Shown here: piece by piece, positions 62,736 through 64,000 of the stretch
Layout: each line of letters begins with the position of its first letter
Position numbering within the stretch: position 1 is the stretch's first letter
Assembly (NCBI GenBank): GCA_963734365.1
Contig: CAVTGV010000004.1
Coordinates: forward strand, 620,001-684,000
Direction of reading: 5' to 3'
DNA from: JACVRW01 sp963734365
Lineage (GTDB): Bacteria > Actinomycetota > Thermoleophilia > Solirubrobacterales > Thermoleophilaceae
DNA length: 64,000 bases
Program-made: the position numbers and the translations under genes
Notes under the pieces: generated by a model
What the model saw: only the letters and a program-made list of their open reading frames with translations
Database searches by the model: none
Told to the model about the DNA's origin: nothing

Positions 62736-63850
62736 GTGGTCAAAGACCTGTCAGCCGCGCGCGATTCATCGGCGATCGCCTGCTCCAGGTCGCTCACCAG
62801 GTCCTCGGCGGCCTCGATCCCGCAGGACAGCCGCACCAGGTCGGCCGGCACCGCGGCGGCGGAGTCCTCCACCGACTGGTGGGTCATCGCCTGTGGCACC
62901 TCGATCAGCGACTCCACGCCGCCCAGTGACTCCGCCAGCGAGAACACCCTGGTGACGGACGCTATCCGGGTGGCGTCCGGGTGCCGGAACGAGACCATGC
63001 CGCCGAAGCCCGGCCAGCGGACATCCTGCACACCGGCCGTACGCAGGAACTCGCTCACCGCGCGCCCGTTCTCGCCGTGTGCCGCCACCCGAAGGTGGAG
63101 CGTGCGCAGGCCGCGGTGAACCAGGAAGCAGTCGAACGGACCCGGCACCGCGCCCACGGCGTTCTGGACGAAGCGCACTCGTTCGTGCAGCTCCTCGTCG
63201 CCGGACACCACCAGGCCGCCCACCACGTCCGAGTGGCCGCCCAGGTACTTGGTGGCCGAATGCACCACGGCGTCGGCGCCCGACTCGAGTGGACGCTGGA
63301 TGACCGGCGTGGCAAATGTGTTGTCCACGGCCACCAGGGCCCGGCCGCTGCGCGCGACCACGGCCTCGATGTCGACCACGGTCAGCAGCGGGTTGGTGGG
63401 CGTCTCCACCCAGATCAGCGTGGTGTCCGGCCGCACGGCCCGCTCGAGCGCCTCGAGGTCGCTCTGATCGACCATGTCGTACGCAAGCCCGAAGCGTGCG
63501 AGGACCTTGTCCAGGAGCCGGTAGGTGCCGCCGTAGAGGTCATGGGGCAGGATCACGTGATCGCCGGCGCGGCAGTGCGCGGTGATCAGCGCGTGGGTGG
63601 CGGCCATGCCGCTGGCGAACGCAGCGCCGTGGCCGCCCTCGAGCGCCCCGATCGCGTTCTCGAGCGCCGTGCGGGTGGGGTTGGCCGAGCGCGCGTAGCC
63701 GTAGTCCCCGACGTGCTCGCCGGGCGCGGGCTGCACGTAGGTCGAGGTCTGGTGGATCGGGGGGATCACCGAGCCGAAGCTGGGATCGGGGTCCAGGCCG
63801 GCGTGCACCGCGCGGGTGGCGAAGCGCGCGTCTTCGGGGAGGCGGCTCAC
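62732..63850 (-). CDS. metB: Cystathionine gamma-synthase/lyase family
   Basis: A 372-residue PLP enzyme of the Cys/Met metabolism family. It starts ATRAVHAGLDPDPSFGSVIP; the tyrosine/arginine site is YGYARSANPTRTALENAIGA; the PLP lysine is in DAVVHSATKYLGGHSDVVGG. The sequence does not clearly separate gamma-synthase (metB) from gamma-lyase (mccB); the upstream CBS-domain gene suggests transsulfuration. GTG 63850 overlaps the preceding stop. It is first complete gene of the operon at the right edge. Confidence 0.92.
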   Translation of the reverse strand: MSRLPEDARFATRAVHAGLDPDPSFGSVIPPIHQTSTYVQPAPGEHVGDYGYARSANPTRTALENAIGALEGGHGAAFASGMAATHALITAHCRAGDHVILPHDLYGGTYRLLDKVLARFGLAYDMVDQSDLEALERAVRPDTTLIWVETPTNPLLTVVDIEAVVARSGRALVAVDNTFATPVIQRPLESGADAVVHSATKYLGGHSDVVGGLVVSGDEELHERVRFVQNAVGAVPGPFDCFLVHRGLRTLHLRVAAHGENGRAVSEFLRTAGVQDVRWPGFGGMVSFRHPDATRIASVTRVFSLAESLGGVESLIEVPQAMTHQSVEDSAAAVPADLVRLSCGIEAAEDLVSDLEQAIADESRAADRSLTT

Positions 63851-64000
63851 CGGGCCAGCGACTCGAGCAGGTCGGCGCGGGTGAGGATCCCGGCCGCGCG
63901 GCCGTCCATGTTCACGAGCAGCGCCTCGCGCCGGTCGGTGAGCAGCTCCACCGCCTCGCGGACGCCGTCATCGGCCGACACCTCGGGGAAGGGGGCCTCC
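63847..64000 (-). CDS. CBS-domain protein, C-terminal part (possible cystathionine beta-synthase)
   Basis: The last 50 residues of a gene that runs past the right edge: EAPFPEVSADDGVREAVELL, TDRREALLVNMDGRAAGILT, RADLLESLAR. This is the C-terminal half of a CBS domain pair. Next to metB, with a GTGA overlap, the best guess is a cystathionine beta-synthase with its CBS pair at the C-terminus; an independent CBS-domain protein cannot be excluded. Confidence 0.75.
   Translation of the reverse strand, partial: EAPFPEVSADDGVREAVELLTDRREALLVNMDGRAAGILTRADLLESLAR

Overview
The window is about 70% GC, has a strong G/C bias at third codon positions, uses GTG starts freely and is densely packed, with many 4-bp stop/start overlaps. 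It makes menaquinone (menF, D, H, C, A, B, E), charges Gln- or Asn-tRNA by the GatCAB route, and carries a six-gene mce operon. This suggests a free-living actinobacterium. The gene set and style fit the class Thermoleophilia (Solirubrobacterales-like), but that placement is inference. No mobile-element gene, CRISPR array, rRNA or tRNA was recognised.

Layout. 0-10 kb: divergent nfo and gltX, an HDOD-LuxR regulator behind a sigma28-type promoter, a cNMP/TrxR-like fusion, a (6-4) photolyase, a molybdopterin oxidoreductase, a histidine kinase, a VanZ protein and an Rrf2 regulator. 10-14 kb: a patchy accessory stretch of small genes (two SnoaL-like proteins, short secreted proteins, a broken gene), flanked by a 15-bp copy of the rrf2 3' end. 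14-17.3 kb: DUF4234, a DUF892 protein with a basic repeat tail, and two basic glycine-rich paralogs with inverted repeats in the shared promoter region. 17.3-26.3 kb: cysK-cysE, a queuosine-salvage enzyme, an ABC exporter, an MFS exporter, pcrA and folD. 26.3-34.4 kb: a second MFS protein, gatCAB and several small membrane or zinc-ribbon proteins. 34.4-36.7 kb: ilvB-ilvN. 36.7-55.9 kb: a block between ilvN and ilvC with a LigD-type polymerase, menF, six mce genes, the remaining men genes and a DUF488 gene. 55.9-60.8 kb: ilvC, a DUF4190-like protein, an aminotransferase and serA. 60.8-64 kb: a membrane protein and a transsulfuration operon (CBS-domain protein, metB, DUF899, a 42-residue microprotein).

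How the genes work together. cysE/cysK, serA, the aminotransferase and the metB operon cover serine, cysteine and methionine interconversion. ilvBN and ilvC make branched-chain amino acids. The men genes are almost a full set for menaquinone head-group synthesis, and the mce operon sits inside that block without a visible permease or ATPase.

Two cross-cutting observations matter for reading the annotation. First, ten single-base frameshifts break nine otherwise ordinary genes, and correcting each restores a normal domain and a length divisible by three. This points to residual consensus errors rather than mass pseudogenisation; I give the corrected spans. Second, many genes have a TANNNT hexamer only 6-10 bases before the start codon, which indicates widespread leaderless transcription and helps choose starts.
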